The notes: a model not told the origin generated them from the letters alone. A stretch of 64,000 nt of DNA from Sphingobacteriaceae bacterium (GCA_030682795.1 JAUXNJ010000047.1:310001-374000); one strand, 5' to 3'. Shown: positions 54,850-64,000, counted from the first letter of the stretch. Made by a program: numbers and translations.

Positions 54850-55078
54850 GCTTTATGATGATATACTCTAAACGCTGTTCGACCTCATCAAGCTCAATCA
54901 ACTTTGCCTTGCCTTTTACTAAATCATCCAACTCAACAGCCAAATGCTCTTGATTCATTTTAAAATCCATATCCATGGGTTCAGAAATGACTTCCACTTC
55001 ATCCTTTTCAAATTTGCTCAGCAGTGAGAGTAGCTCCTCGTAAACACCTTCTTTCACTTTTAATTTTACAGTTTGCAT
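54833..55078 (-). CDS. Antitoxin of the RelE/ParE-type pair
   Basis: The 81-residue small acidic protein MQTVKLKVKEGVYEELLSLL (continuing KFEKDEVEVI) starts with a beta strand-helix pair and has an acidic C-terminal half ending EQRLEYIIIKHENTF. It overlaps the toxin start by 17 bases, the usual antitoxin-first order. I do not recognise a named family; the N-terminus resembles small Bacteroidota antitoxins that precede RelE/ParE toxins. It is intact, so the cell keeps an antitoxin even though its toxin reads as broken. Confidence 0.75.
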   Translation of the reverse strand: MQTVKLKVKEGVYEELLSLLSKFEKDEVEVISEPMDMDFKMNQEHLAVELDDLVKGKAKLIELDEVEQRLEYIIIKHENTF

Positions 55079-55376
55079 ATCTGACTAGATTATATATGCT
55101 AAGTTAAGGAGAAATGCCATTTACACCTAATAATGGTTTCAAATTGAGAGCTTTAGAGATTGAAACCAGCTCAAAAACAATAGACGAGACATTCTCTTAC
55201 CTATATCAACTTGGAGCTATGATAAACCCAATCAAGAAAACTGCAATTCTTTGCTCCAATAGTGTAACACTTTCCCATGGCCAATGACCTAGGTTTGTAG
55301 TAGCTCATTTTATGCAGCATATCCCTCTAAATCACGAACGGCCGTGCAACTACCAACATTCCCTAATAACAAAGCC
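55079..55376. other. Intergenic region without a recognised feature
   Basis: These 298 bases separate the antitoxin gene from the divergent hydrolase gene. I see no good ORF, tRNA, hairpin with a T run or full promoter match. The part near 55140-55300 is A/T-richer than the flanking genes and may be remnant sequence. Confidence 0.5.
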
Positions 55377-56240
55377 ATGCAAACGCAAAACCAAGGTCAA
55401 AACCTCAGCATCCCCGTCAACAACTTTCATGTATCGTACGACGATTTAGGCGAAGGCATCATTCCCATCATTTTCCTGCACGGCTACCCTTTCAACAAAA
55501 GTATGTGGCAGGCGCAACTCGAATTCCTGAGTCCGCATTACCGCATCATCCTGTGCGATATTCGGGGCTTTGGCGCTTCTACCGACGAAGGTACAAGCCT
55601 CAGCATCGACCTCTTTGCCGACGATTTAAAGGACTTTATGGATGCCTTGCTAATTGAGAAGGCTGTGATATGTGGTTTGTCTATGGGCGGATTTATTGCC
55701 CTCAATGCTATGAAACGCTTTCCAGAGCGCTTCGAAGCCCTTATTTTGTGCGACACCATGTGTATTGCCGATACCGCCGAAGTAAAAGTCGCGCGCTATA
55801 CCACCATCAAAGATATTGAAGCCGGAGGCCTTGAGGTTTTTAATGAAAAGTTTATCAAAAGTGTATTTCACGAGGATACTTTGGCCAATCAAAAGAAAGT
55901 GGTAGCCAACTTAAGGAGCATGGTGTTTGCCAATACGCAAAACATCATCACCAAAGGGCTGGTGGCACTGGCTGAGCGTTCCGAAACCTGCGACAATTTG
56001 GCCAACATTACCCTGCCCACACTTCTCATTTGCGGCCGTGCCGACGAAGTAACACCGCTGGCCGAATCCGAATTTATGGCTGCCCACATCCCTGGTGCTG
56101 TGTTGCAAATCATTGATAATGCCGGGCATGTTTCTAACCTCGAACAACCCGCGGCCTTTAACCAACACCTGCTAAATTTCCTCAAAACGCTCACCAACCT
56201 CGATTTTGAGAAGATTAACGGGGAAAAGCGGATGAATTGA
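55377..56240 (+). CDS. Alpha/beta-fold hydrolase
   Basis: The 287-residue protein (ATG 55377; a GTG at 55344 is possible but adds a poor leader) has the alpha/beta hydrolase fold. The oxyanion region is FLHGYPFNKSMW (about 33-44). The nucleophile elbow is CGLSMGG with Ser102. The acid lies in LLICGRADEVTP and the catalytic His is His251 in DNAGHVSNLEQP. The sequence resembles the 3-oxoadipate enol-lactonase/esterase-like branch. It is probably a cytoplasmic esterase or lactonase; the substrate is not predictable. No neighbours suggest a pathway. Confidence 0.9.
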   Translation: MQTQNQGQNLSIPVNNFHVSYDDLGEGIIPIIFLHGYPFNKSMWQAQLEFLSPHYRIILCDIRGFGASTDEGTSLSIDLFADDLKDFMDALLIEKAVICGLSMGGFIALNAMKRFPERFEALILCDTMCIADTAEVKVARYTTIKDIEAGGLEVFNEKFIKSVFHEDTLANQKKVVANLRSMVFANTQNIITKGLVALAERSETCDNLANITLPTLLICGRADEVTPLAESEFMAAHIPGAVLQIIDNAGHVSNLEQPAAFNQHLLNFLKTLTNLDFEKINGEKRMN

Positions 56241-56390
56241 AGATCTTCAAAGTCAAAATTCTCGATTGTTGCCCTATTCTTTTCCGATATTCAAATTTTA
56301 GAAAATTTGAACCTAACAAAGTTTAATTGAAGCTGTTAGATAAAACGACTATAGGGTATTTTTGACAATTAAGGAAGGAGTAACAACACG

Positions 56391-56939
56391 CTAAGGACCT
56401 TTTTTTTCAACATTTGAAAATTCAAAATAATTGCTTTTCATGTACTGTACTAACTGCTCTCTCAATTCCTTTAATATAGTTTCATCCTTAATGTCGAAGC
56501 CATACAATAAAAGATAGTTCTCTGGATACTCAGCTGCCATCAAACCCAAACCCCTGCTATTACTGAAGATGCGCATGAGGTAAATACTTCCATGTTGAAA
56601 ATCATATCTAATTTGGAAAGATGTTGACGTATAACCATTGGGACGAACAACAACAGGCTTAAAATCAGGGTATTTTTTCGATAACAATTCAAATAAATAC
56701 GTTCCGCTACCCAGCAACATGGTCGTCATTAAAGTATTTATTTCCGGCAATGTAGCTGCTTCAATTTTTCCGTTTTTAAAATTATTGAAGCTCATTAACA
56801 AGCCTTTTTCCTTTTCACGAGCACATAAAAGATGATCATAATTGGATGGCATCTTCTTCAAATATTTGTCTTTTACTTGAGCAAATCCGCATTGCGTAAG
56901 TAATACAAAAATGATACAGATCCTTAATAAAAATGGCAT
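56391..56939 (-). CDS. Exported protein of unknown function
   Basis: I do not recognise this 182-residue protein. It has a signal peptide, MPFLLRICIIFVLLTQCGFAQ. The mature part is soluble-looking, with KMPSNYDHLLCAREKEKGLLM, a Thr/Leu-rich helix (LPEINTLMTTMLLGSGTYLFELL) and beta segments (FQIRYDFQHGSIYLMRIFS, LGLMAAEYPENYLLLYGFDI). There is one internal Cys and no lipobox with Cys in the right place. It stands alone between a hydrolase and phoH on opposite strands. Confidence 0.75.
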   Translation of the reverse strand: MPFLLRICIIFVLLTQCGFAQVKDKYLKKMPSNYDHLLCAREKEKGLLMSFNNFKNGKIEAATLPEINTLMTTMLLGSGTYLFELLSKKYPDFKPVVVRPNGYTSTSFQIRYDFQHGSIYLMRIFSNSRGLGLMAAEYPENYLLLYGFDIKDETILKELREQLVQYMKSNYFEFSNVEKKGP

Positions 56940-57003
56940 GTAGATGATTTAACAACAGAGAAAAAATCTCAGTCGAAGCAAAAAAACGAACTCAAACCAA
57001 AAA

Positions 57004-58350
57004 TCACAACAACTCGTTCGCCAAGTTCGCCAAATCCGAACGCTCGCCTTTTTCGAGGGTGATGTGCGCAAATAAACTTTGGCCCTTGAGGCGCTCGATG
57101 AGGTAGCTCAAGCCATTCGACTGGGCATCGAGGTACGGGGTGTCGATTTGGTTGATATCGCCGGTGAAAATGATTTTGGTGCCCTCGCCTGCCCGGGTAA
57201 TGATGGTTTTAACCTCGTGCGGCGTTAGGTTTTGGGCTTCGTCTACAATAAAACAAATGCCCGAAAAGCTGCGACCGCGTATGTAAGCCAAAGGTGTTAT
57301 GGTGAGCTTTTCTTGCTGCACCAATTCGTTGATTTTCTGGTAGTCCTTATCGCCCTCGTTAAACTGATTTTGGATGAATTTGAGGTTGTCCCACAGCGGC
57401 TCCATGTACGGATTGAGCTTCGACTTGATGTCGCCGGGCAAATAGCCGATGTCTTTGTTGCTCAGTGGCACAATGGGTCGGGCCAAATACAGCTGTTTAT
57501 AATAACGGCGCTGTTCGAGGGCACCAGCGAGGGCCAATAACGTTTTTCCGGTACCGGCCACCCCTTGCAGGGTTACCAGGCGGATGTTTTCCGACATCAC
57601 CGCATGTAGTGCAAAAGCCTGCTCGGCATTCCGCGGCTTGATGCCATAGGCCAAACGCTTCTCCACCTTCTCCAAACGCCCTTCAAAGGCATTGTAGCAA
57701 GCCATCACCGAATCCTTGCCGTTACGCAAAATGTAATAGTGATTAGGCACGGCATCTACCAAACCTACATCCTCGGGCAAGCAATAGCCATCTTGGTAAA
57801 AACGGTCGATGATGTCGGAACTGATGCCCGTTACCACGGTTTTGCCAGTATAAAAGCCGTCGGTGGTTTTTACCTTGCCGTAGCGGTAATCTTCGGCGGC
57901 TAAATCGAGGGCTTTGGCTTTCAAACGCAGGTTCACGTCCTTGGTTACCATGATCACCTTGCGGTCGGGATAGGCCTCACGCAGGTACATGGCCCCATTG
58001 AGAATTCGGTGGTCGGCTTTGCGCTCACCAAACACCTTTTGTGCGTCGATGGTAGCGCTTTCATTCATTTCTACGTGAAAACGCCCCCCTTCCTGGTTGC
58101 CGAGCGGAATCCATTCTTGCAGACTGTGGTCGGCCGATAGTTTATCGAGAAAGCGAATAAACTCGCGGGCCTCGAAATTCAGGCTGTCGTTGCCCTTTTT
58201 AAACTGGTCCAACTCTTCCAACACCGTGATTGGAATGGCCACATCGTGCTCGTGAAAGTTATTGATGGCGTTATGATCGTGGAGAATAACAGAAGTATCG
58301 AGTACAAAAATCTTCTTCTCTTTTGCGGTAGCAGTAGTTTTCTTGGCCAT
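57004..58350 (-). CDS. PIN-domain/PhoH family ATPase (PhoH2 type)
   Basis: The 448-residue protein (ATG 58350) joins an N-terminal PIN ribonuclease domain to a PhoH ATPase. The PIN domain covers about 12-150, with FVLDTSVILHDHNAINNF, ITVLEELDQFKKG and an acidic cluster near VTKDVNLRLKA. The PhoH ATPase (about 220-448) has Walker A LQGVAGTGKTLLAL, PIVPLSNKDIGYLPGD and Walker B FIVDEAQNLTPHEVKTIITRAGEGTKIIFTGD. PhoH2 proteins act as ATP-driven RNA-cleaving or RNA-unwinding enzymes. It is read separately from the upstream PgpH gene after an 86-base gap. Confidence 0.95.
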   Translation of the reverse strand: MAKKTTATAKEKKIFVLDTSVILHDHNAINNFHEHDVAIPITVLEELDQFKKGNDSLNFEAREFIRFLDKLSADHSLQEWIPLGNQEGGRFHVEMNESATIDAQKVFGERKADHRILNGAMYLREAYPDRKVIMVTKDVNLRLKAKALDLAAEDYRYGKVKTTDGFYTGKTVVTGISSDIIDRFYQDGYCLPEDVGLVDAVPNHYYILRNGKDSVMACYNAFEGRLEKVEKRLAYGIKPRNAEQAFALHAVMSENIRLVTLQGVAGTGKTLLALAGALEQRRYYKQLYLARPIVPLSNKDIGYLPGDIKSKLNPYMEPLWDNLKFIQNQFNEGDKDYQKINELVQQEKLTITPLAYIRGRSFSGICFIVDEAQNLTPHEVKTIITRAGEGTKIIFTGDINQIDTPYLDAQSNGLSYLIERLKGQSLFAHITLEKGERSDLANLANELL

Positions 58351-58436
58351 TTGGTAGATGAAAGTTAACAACCTAAAATAGCCCAAATAAGTCGGTAAAA
58401 ACAAGCACGACTTTTACACCGCCTTGTGCAAAACTT

Positions 58437-60503
58437 TTATTGTTTTTGCCCAGGATACTCCACCCTAACGTGGTAAATGCTGTTGAGCATTTTTTTGAAC
58501 AGCTTTTTAATGCGAGAGATGTCTTTTAAAGTAATATCCGCATTGATAAACTGCTCTTTTTGCAATTGTTTTTCGATGATGGCATCTACCAATTCCCCGA
58601 TGCTTTGGGCAGTGGGCTCTTTCAAACTGCGGGAAGCGGCCTCTACCGAGTCGGCCATCATCAGTACCGCCGTTTCTTTGGAGAAGGGCTTGGGGCCAGG
58701 ATATCGGAATTTTTGCTCATCAACCTCTTGTTCAGGGAAATTACGAAGGTAGGACTGGTAAAAGTATTCTACCCGCTGGTCGCCATGATGGGTACGTATA
58801 AAATCGATGAGTACGTTGGGCAGCTTGTAGCTTTTGGCCAGGCTGATACCATCTAGCACATGCCCAATAATGATTTGGGCACTTTCCTCAAAGGGCAGGT
58901 CATCGTGCGGATTGATGGCTGCGTTCTGGTTTTCAATGAAGTAGATGGGATTGGTGAGCTTGCCAATGTCGTGATACAAAGCCCCCACCCGCGTAAGCAG
59001 CGCATTGCCTCCCACCTCAAAAATAGCGGCTTCGGCCAAATTAGCCACCTGTAGGGTGTGCTGAAAAGTGCCTGGGGCTTCGTAAGACAAGCGGCGAAGC
59101 AATGGACTGTTGGTGTCGCTCAGCTCCATCAAGCTCACGTCCGACACAAATCCAAACACCTTTTCGTAGCCAAAAAGCATGGGCGAAGCGATGAGGGTAA
59201 GCAAGGCGTTTACCGCAAAATAGCCATAATACAGGGGTATCAATTCGCTCAAATCACCTTTGCTAACCAAGGTATAAGCTGTATAGCCGAGCGCATACAC
59301 CAAAAACACAATGCCCGAGCTCAAATAAAACTGGGAGCGTTTGCGAATGCTGATCAAACTAAAAATGGCTGCCATGCCGGCAGTAAGCTGCAGCACCATA
59401 AATTCGGATGGATAGCCCGAGAAAAAGGCTGTGAGCAAGGTGGCCACTAACAGCAACATGATGGCCAGCCAGGCATCGAACAAAGCCCTGGTAATCATGG
59501 GCAAGATGGCCAAAGGAATCAAATAAACCGAGGGAATGCTTTGGGCGCTCGCAAAGCTGAACACGGCGATGGTAAGGGTGAGGTTGAGCATCAATACCAT
59601 CAGTCGATTCAGATCTTCAAATAGCAACTTCCTAAAAAAGTACAAATAGTAAATAAACATGCTCAAAATCAAACTTACCAACAGCAACTGACCTATCCAC
59701 GCCAACCATTTTTGTCGGCCTGAAAAGCTGGTGCCCCCATACTCCCGCTCTAGGGAGCTAACCTTAGCAAAAACCTCATCCTTCACCAAGCTGCCCTTGG
59801 CAATGATCAGCTCACCGGCCAGCACCATGCCTTCAGTTGACACAATTTTGCGGAGTAATTCGGCTTTTACCTTTTCGGTGAAAGTTTCATCATATACCAA
59901 ATTGGGTCTGATTTTTTGGGTCCCGAATACCAACAAGCTGTCGCGAAGCGAGGCTGAAAGCCCAAGTGCATTCACTGTGACCTTAAAATTGTCGTATGCC
60001 TGTTGAATTACCAATACCTCTGACAAACGCTTAAGTACCCGTTTATTACCCTCATCCAGCAAGTAAAAACTACCTTGCTCGTTCAGTGGGGCCGACTGAA
60101 CCACCCCAATGGCATAGCCTGCTTGGAGCTCATTTTGCAAACGCATTAAGTCTGCCCTGCTAAGTACAGCCGAAAAATCACGTTCTAATGCCTTTTGTAA
60201 ATCTACTGGCAGCTGTTGATCAAGTTGATAATATGGCAAATGCGACTTCAAAGCCTCACTCCGCTCCTGTTCAATTTGAGAGGCAGCCTTGTATACAGGA
60301 AAATCGAAAGGAGCAATTAAATCTTTATAGCCCCAAGGCTTATTCAGCTCATATTGATAGCGAAAATTAATTTTATGCGGCAGCAGCAGCGTAATCACCA
60401 TGGCCGTACTCACCAATAATACAATCCTTAGGATTGATTTTCCCTGCAGTCGAAAAAACGCATTTACGCTATGTAGCAGGGTTTGGAGGGATATTGGCTT
60501 CAT
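58437..60503 (-). CDS. 7TM-HD family phosphohydrolase (PgpH-like, c-di-AMP phosphodiesterase type)
   Basis: The 688-residue membrane protein has an N-terminal helix (about 25-45). A large extracytoplasmic 7TMR-HDED domain follows (to about 265, containing IAPFDFPVYKAASQIEQERSEAL). Next come about seven to eight helices (270-450) and a cytoplasmic HD domain (about 475-665) with HTLQVANLAEAAI and the metal HD in GALYHDIGKLTNP. A further IIGHVLDGISLAKSYKLPNVLIDFIRTHHGDQRVEYF gives the HDxxP/HH features. PgpH in Listeria degrades cyclic di-AMP; the same role here is family-based inference. It is divergent from the thiolase gene. Confidence 0.93.
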   Translation of the reverse strand: MKPISLQTLLHSVNAFFRLQGKSILRIVLLVSTAMVITLLLPHKINFRYQYELNKPWGYKDLIAPFDFPVYKAASQIEQERSEALKSHLPYYQLDQQLPVDLQKALERDFSAVLSRADLMRLQNELQAGYAIGVVQSAPLNEQGSFYLLDEGNKRVLKRLSEVLVIQQAYDNFKVTVNALGLSASLRDSLLVFGTQKIRPNLVYDETFTEKVKAELLRKIVSTEGMVLAGELIIAKGSLVKDEVFAKVSSLEREYGGTSFSGRQKWLAWIGQLLLVSLILSMFIYYLYFFRKLLFEDLNRLMVLMLNLTLTIAVFSFASAQSIPSVYLIPLAILPMITRALFDAWLAIMLLLVATLLTAFFSGYPSEFMVLQLTAGMAAIFSLISIRKRSQFYLSSGIVFLVYALGYTAYTLVSKGDLSELIPLYYGYFAVNALLTLIASPMLFGYEKVFGFVSDVSLMELSDTNSPLLRRLSYEAPGTFQHTLQVANLAEAAIFEVGGNALLTRVGALYHDIGKLTNPIYFIENQNAAINPHDDLPFEESAQIIIGHVLDGISLAKSYKLPNVLIDFIRTHHGDQRVEYFYQSYLRNFPEQEVDEQKFRYPGPKPFSKETAVLMMADSVEAASRSLKEPTAQSIGELVDAIIEKQLQKEQFINADITLKDISRIKKLFKKMLNSIYHVRVEYPGQKQ

Positions 60504-60531
60504 AAACGGAACAAATGGGGCAAATAAACGC

Positions 60532-60539
60532 TAACTTTG
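60532..60539 (+). promoter_or_regulatory. Bacteroidota -7 box for the thiolase gene
   Basis: TAACTTTG matches TAnnTTTG and lies 39 bases ahead of the ATG at 60579, in the gap shared with the divergent PgpH-like gene. No TTG is seen at -33. Confidence 0.4.
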
Positions 60540-60578
60540 CGCTGCAAGTTAATCTGATTTGATCAAAATTTAACCTTT

Positions 60579-61757
60579 ATGAAAGAAGTGTATATCGTAG
60601 CGGCGGCGCGCACGCCCATCGGAAGTTTCAACGGCAGCCTTGCTGCGGTAGCTGCCACACAACTCGGCGCTATTGCCATTAAGAAGGCTATGGAAAACAT
60701 CAAACTTGATCCTACCCAGGTAGATGAGTTGTTTATGGGCAATGTAATTGCGGCTAATCTCGGGCAAGCACCTGCCACCCAGGCCGGTATTTTTGCAGGC
60801 ATCAGCAATACCACTCCTTTTACTACGGTTAATAAAGTTTGCGCCAGCGGCATGAAAGCCATCATGTTAGGTGCGCAAAGCATTCAGCTTGGTCAAAACG
60901 AAATAGTGATTGCCGGCGGCATGGAAAGCATGAGCAATGTGCCTTATTACCTCGACAAAGCCCGCAATGGCATGCGTTTGGGTCACGGCCAAATCACCGA
61001 TGGCATATTGAAGGACGGCCTAACCGACGTTTACAACAATTACCACATGGGCAATGCAGCCGAGCTATGTGCTTCAGAAATGAAAATTTCGCGCGAAGAA
61101 CAGGATGCCTATGCCATCTCTTCTTACACCCGCGCAGCAGCTGCTTGGGCAGCCGGCAAATTTGATGCGGAAATTGCCCCTGTTGAAATCCCTGTGAAAG
61201 GTAAAGACCCGGTAGTGGTGCGGGAAGATGAAGATTTCCGCAAAGTGAGCTTCGATAAATTGCCTGGTTTACGCCCGGTATTCGATAAAAACGGCACCGT
61301 AACGGCTGCGAACGCCTCTAACCTCAACGATGGCGCTTCGGCGGTAATTTTGATGAGCAAAGAAAAGTGCGAAGCCCTCGGCTTGAAACCTTTGGCAAAA
61401 ATCATAGGTTATGCCGATGCACAGCAGGCCCCAGAATGGTTTACCACTGCTCCGGCCAAAGCCATTCCTTTGGCCATGGCTCGTGCCGGTGTGAAGCCAG
61501 AGGACGTAGATTTTTATGAAATCAACGAGGCCTTTTCGGTGGTATGTATCGCCAACAACCAATTGCTGAAACTTGATCCAGCCAAAGTAAATGTTTATGG
61601 CGGGGGTGTGTCAATTGGCCACCCCATTGGTAGCTCTGGCGCTCGCATTGTAGCTACACTCTGCCACGTTTTGCACCAAGAAGGTGGAAAAATTGGTGTG
61701 GCAGGCATCTGTAATGGTGGCGGTGGTGCCAGTGCCATTGTTATTGAGAAACTCTAA
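60579..61757 (+). CDS. Acetyl-CoA C-acetyltransferase (thiolase)
   Basis: The 392-residue biosynthetic/degradative thiolase has the acyl-accepting Cys88 in VNKVCASGMKA. NEAFSVV and GHP with His348 follow, then the second active-site Cys378 in GICNGGGGASA, the full catalytic set. Length and motif spacing fit the homotetrameric type II acetoacetyl-CoA thiolases. It joins two acetyl-CoA or cleaves acetoacetyl-CoA. No other acyl-CoA gene lies next to it; the thioesterase at 12132 is remote. It ends at a strong terminator. Confidence 0.95.
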   Translation: MKEVYIVAAARTPIGSFNGSLAAVAATQLGAIAIKKAMENIKLDPTQVDELFMGNVIAANLGQAPATQAGIFAGISNTTPFTTVNKVCASGMKAIMLGAQSIQLGQNEIVIAGGMESMSNVPYYLDKARNGMRLGHGQITDGILKDGLTDVYNNYHMGNAAELCASEMKISREEQDAYAISSYTRAAAAWAAGKFDAEIAPVEIPVKGKDPVVVREDEDFRKVSFDKLPGLRPVFDKNGTVTAANASNLNDGASAVILMSKEKCEALGLKPLAKIIGYADAQQAPEWFTTAPAKAIPLAMARAGVKPEDVDFYEINEAFSVVCIANNQLLKLDPAKVNVYGGGVSIGHPIGSSGARIVATLCHVLHQEGGKIGVAGICNGGGGASAIVIEKL

Positions 61758-61774
61758 GCAGTCCGTTTTTATCT

Positions 61775-61811
61775 AAAAAAGCCTTCGCCCGTTAAAGGAG
61801 AAGGCTTTTTT
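61775..61811. terminator. Bidirectional Rho-independent terminator
   Basis: AAAAAAGCCTTC pairs with GAAGGCTTTTTT around a loop of about 13 bases. It follows the thiolase stop and can also end the convergent lipoprotein gene. Confidence 0.8.
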
Positions 61812-61834
61812 GATGGGCACCTGCTGAAATGTAA

Positions 61835-62209
61835 TTACAAGGTCACATTGAGATTGCCACTTACATAATTGATGTGACATTTATCAGCCGCAATGCCATA
61901 ACTTTGGTTTACCACCAAAGAATCGTTGATAAATCCTTTGAAAACAAAGTTTTCGGTACGGCCTTCAATCACCGATTGAAAACTATCATCTAAAATAGGA
62001 TAAACACCCGCCATACCTCCAACATTCTCTTGACTGATGCGAATGGTATCACCTGTAGCAGTCCGCAAGGTATAATACGAGGTTAATGCAGGACCCGTTA
62101 CAGTAACCGTCACAGTGCGGAACTCCATGGTGCAAGCCACGGGGTCTTCTTTACAAGCTACTACGGTTCCCAAAAGCAGGGCTACAAGGAAGATTTTTTT
62201 GATGTTCAT
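61835..62209 (-). CDS. Small lipoprotein of unknown function
   Basis: The 124-residue protein has a lipoprotein signal, MNIKKIFLVALLLGTVVAC, so Cys19 is the likely lipidated residue. A compact beta-rich domain follows, with CTMEFRTVTVTVTGPALTSYYTLR, SQENVGGMAGVYPILDDS and a C-terminal YVSGNLNVTL. Two further Cys could form a disulfide. I do not recognise the family. It lies alone between two unrelated transcription units. Confidence 0.8.
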   Translation of the reverse strand: MNIKKIFLVALLLGTVVACKEDPVACTMEFRTVTVTVTGPALTSYYTLRTATGDTIRISQENVGGMAGVYPILDDSFQSVIEGRTENFVFKGFINDSLVVNQSYGIAADKCHINYVSGNLNVTL

Positions 62210-62426
62210 TTGTTTCGATTTAACGAGCTAAAAACGTGTACTTAAGGATCATATTACATGGCAAAACTAATTATTTACTACCAACTTCCATCCACTTTTG
62301 GGTAGTGATATTACCTGCTCCGTTTTGTATTTTAAATGCTTAAGAAAAGCCCCCTCATTTTGCCCTGTAGCAGGCTCTGTTTCGATTAGGCTATATAAAA
62401 CCCATAACATGTAACAGCACTCGATT
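62210..62426. other. Intergenic region without a recognised feature
   Basis: The gap between the lipoprotein start and the histidine kinase stop is A/T-rich. It contains no convincing ORF, RNA gene or terminator that I can see. Confidence 0.5.
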
Positions 62427-64000
62427 TTAAACTTTGGGACTTGTTAAAGGGAATTTGATGGTAAACGTAGTCCCCTTGCCGACTTCACTCTCCACAGAAA
62501 TGCTGCCTCCCATGGCCTCAATGTGGTTTTTGGTTATGAATAAGCCGAGCCCTTTGGAGTCCTTGTGACCATGGAAGGTCTTGTACATGCCAAAAAGCTT
62601 GGCGCCATGCCGCGCCAAATCAATGCCTAAGCCGTTGTCTTCAAAACGCAATTGGATGGCTTGATCCAGCTTTTCCAAGCTGATTTTTACATAAGAAGAA
62701 CGGTCTTCCGACCTAAATTTAATAGCATTGGTGAGCATGTTCAATACAATGCTGTCCATATAAGCCGGAACAGCATCTACAAACACCTCCTCGGTCGACT
62801 CAAAATCTATCTCCACGCCGGCATTTTTGGCCAATAAAGAGATGCTACTGATGGCTGTTTCAATGGTGCCATTGAGCTGAACACGCACAATCTTCTCCTT
62901 GGCAGTCAAATTAATGTCAAGCACTTGGTTGAGGTGCGCAATGGTTTGGGTGAGATTTTCCGCCGCTGATTTGATCATGCTGATGTATTCTTGCTCCAGC
63001 AATTCCGACTGCTCCAGCTCCAACAAGCTAAAAATGCCCATCATGTTAGCCGTATGAGACCTCAGATTATGTGATACAATGTGGGTAAAATTCCGCAAGC
63101 GTTTGTTTTGCTCTTCTTCGTTTTGTAGGAGACTTTCGATTCGCTTAAGGTGATTCACCGATTCGGTGATGTCGGTTGAGAAGCCTAACAAGCCCGCAAC
63201 CTTAGTTTTGTCGTTTTTCTTATAGAAGGGCGACTTAATATCAAGTAAATAAAGGGTATTGCCCGCCTGATCAACCGTATCAAGTTGCTCGGAGGTTTGT
63301 TCTCCAGCAAAAACACGTTGATCAATAAGCCGTAGCTTCTGAGCTGTTTCAGGCGGAAATAGTTCGGTATCCTGCATACCAATTACATCCTCTAAACTCA
63401 GTTGAAAGAGCTCTAAAACGAGCTCATTGGCATAGGTATATTTCGAATCCAAATCCTTCATGTAAACATAAATAGGTACATGGTCGAGCGCATTACGTAA
63501 AATTTCCAGCTCTTCGAAAGCTGCATTCAACTTTTGTTGAGAAGAGATTCGTTCGGTAATGTCTTGCCCTTGAGCGATGGTTTCTAACAAAGCCTTCCCT
63601 TCCTGATCATAAATATTGGCTGAATTCCACAAGGCGGTGCGGATAGCGCCATCTTTGCGCTTCACCTGTATCTCTACTGAATCCCAGTTATCCCCTCCTG
63701 AAGCAGCTTTTACCTTGGCAAGAGAGTCATTAATTTCTTGCGGCGGAAACAAAAAAGAAAGGTTTTGACCAAGAACCTCCTCTGATTGATAGCCGGTTAA
63801 TCGCTCAAAGGCGTGGTTAAAACGGGTGATATTGAAAGCTGCATCCCAAGTAATGATGGGCGCATTGGCGTAATTGAGTAGATTAGCCAAGTAGCTGCTG
63901 GTTTTGCGCAATCGCTCCTCCACCTCCTTGCGTTCGGTGATGATCTCGGTATACAAAACAATGCCCCCAATGCTACCATCCAGCTCGTACCATGGGCGGC
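62427..64000 (-). CDS. PAS-domain sensor histidine kinase (partial, 5' end outside window)
   Basis: The frame stays open to the right edge, where the reading WYELDGSIGGIVLYTEIITERK is the end of a further PAS domain. The part inside the window holds two more PAS domains: one with PIITWDAAFNITRFNHAFERLTGY and a second with YVYMKDLDSKYTYANELVLELF. A dimerisation/phosphoacceptor helix follows with His in FTHIVSHNLRSHTANMMG, then a HATPase_c domain (NMLTNAIKFRSE, FEDNGLGIDL, KGLGLFITKNHIEAMGG). It lacks visible transmembrane segments and a receiver domain here. The signal and the response regulator are unknown. Confidence 0.93.
   Translation of the reverse strand, partial: RPWYELDGSIGGIVLYTEIITERKEVEERLRKTSSYLANLLNYANAPIITWDAAFNITRFNHAFERLTGYQSEEVLGQNLSFLFPPQEINDSLAKVKAASGGDNWDSVEIQVKRKDGAIRTALWNSANIYDQEGKALLETIAQGQDITERISSQQKLNAAFEELEILRNALDHVPIYVYMKDLDSKYTYANELVLELFQLSLEDVIGMQDTELFPPETAQKLRLIDQRVFAGEQTSEQLDTVDQAGNTLYLLDIKSPFYKKNDKTKVAGLLGFSTDITESVNHLKRIESLLQNEEEQNKRLRNFTHIVSHNLRSHTANMMGIFSLLELEQSELLEQEYISMIKSAAENLTQTIAHLNQVLDINLTAKEKIVRVQLNGTIETAISSISLLAKNAGVEIDFESTEEVFVDAVPAYMDSIVLNMLTNAIKFRSEDRSSYVKISLEKLDQAIQLRFEDNGLGIDLARHGAKLFGMYKTFHGHKDSKGLGLFITKNHIEAMGGSISVESEVGKGTTFTIKFPLTSPKV

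Overview
The window is a stretch of a Bacteroidota chromosome, very probably from a gliding-type, T9SS-bearing lineage. The evidence is: C-terminal T9SS sorting domains of type A (8832-10955) and type B (39535-42348, 42484-45297); a T9SS plug protein (53268-54554); SusC-style TonB receptors with carboxypeptidase-like N-domains; Bacteroidota-only families (DUF5683, DUF4199, BatA, HU-CCDC81/SPOR); start sites without clear Shine-Dalgarno sequences; and promoters of the form TTG-N19-TAnnTTTG (best seen at sucC and tRNA-Leu). The sequence does not support a call below phylum. A complete Na+-NQR operon suggests a sodium-using aerobic or microaerobic life.

Layout. 1-1034: end of an efflux adaptor gene and a polyprenol-phosphate sugar transferase. 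1196-5221: ruvB, facing a tightly overlapped parA-parB-DUF5683-dapB operon. 5311-8328: peptide-binding lipoprotein and MATE exporter. 8351-8657: palindromic repeats and tRNA-Ser. 8832-11093: secreted T9SS cargo and tRNA-Leu. 11161-15590: heptaheme cytochrome/TPR, mltG, thioesterase and YihY, all on the minus strand. 15678-18808: valS with a REP-associated transposase overlapping its end. 18899-26225: a long minus-strand operon (BatA-like protein, catalytically dead dihydroorotase homologue, acidic orphan, two DUF4199 proteins, GT2, GT4). 26328-28660: Mpo1-like protein and an M1 peptidase lipoprotein. 28815-34953: large TPR protein, outer-membrane barrel and SPOR protein. 35136-39427: TonB receptor, Sua5/YciO-type protein, sucC. 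39535-45297: two equally long tandem paralogues with IgGFc-binding-like N-termini. 45340-51154: nqrABCDEF. 51334-54554: ABC-F and T9SS plug. 54569-55078: toxin-antitoxin pair with a frameshifted toxin. 55377-64000: hydrolase, orphan exported protein, PIN-PhoH, PgpH-type HD hydrolase, thiolase, small lipoprotein and a PAS histidine kinase cut by the window edge.

Most of the window is housekeeping and cell-envelope biology. I found no CRISPR array, prophage, rRNA or obvious defence island. The items I would look at again are the dihydroorotase homologue that has lost its metal-binding histidines inside the BatA/DUF4199/glycosyltransferase operon, the frameshifted RelE/ParE toxin beside an intact antitoxin, the RAYT transposase with its palindrome, the nested inverted repeats abutting tRNA-Ser, the tandem T9SS-B giants, and several genes whose -7 promoter box lies only a few bases from the start codon.
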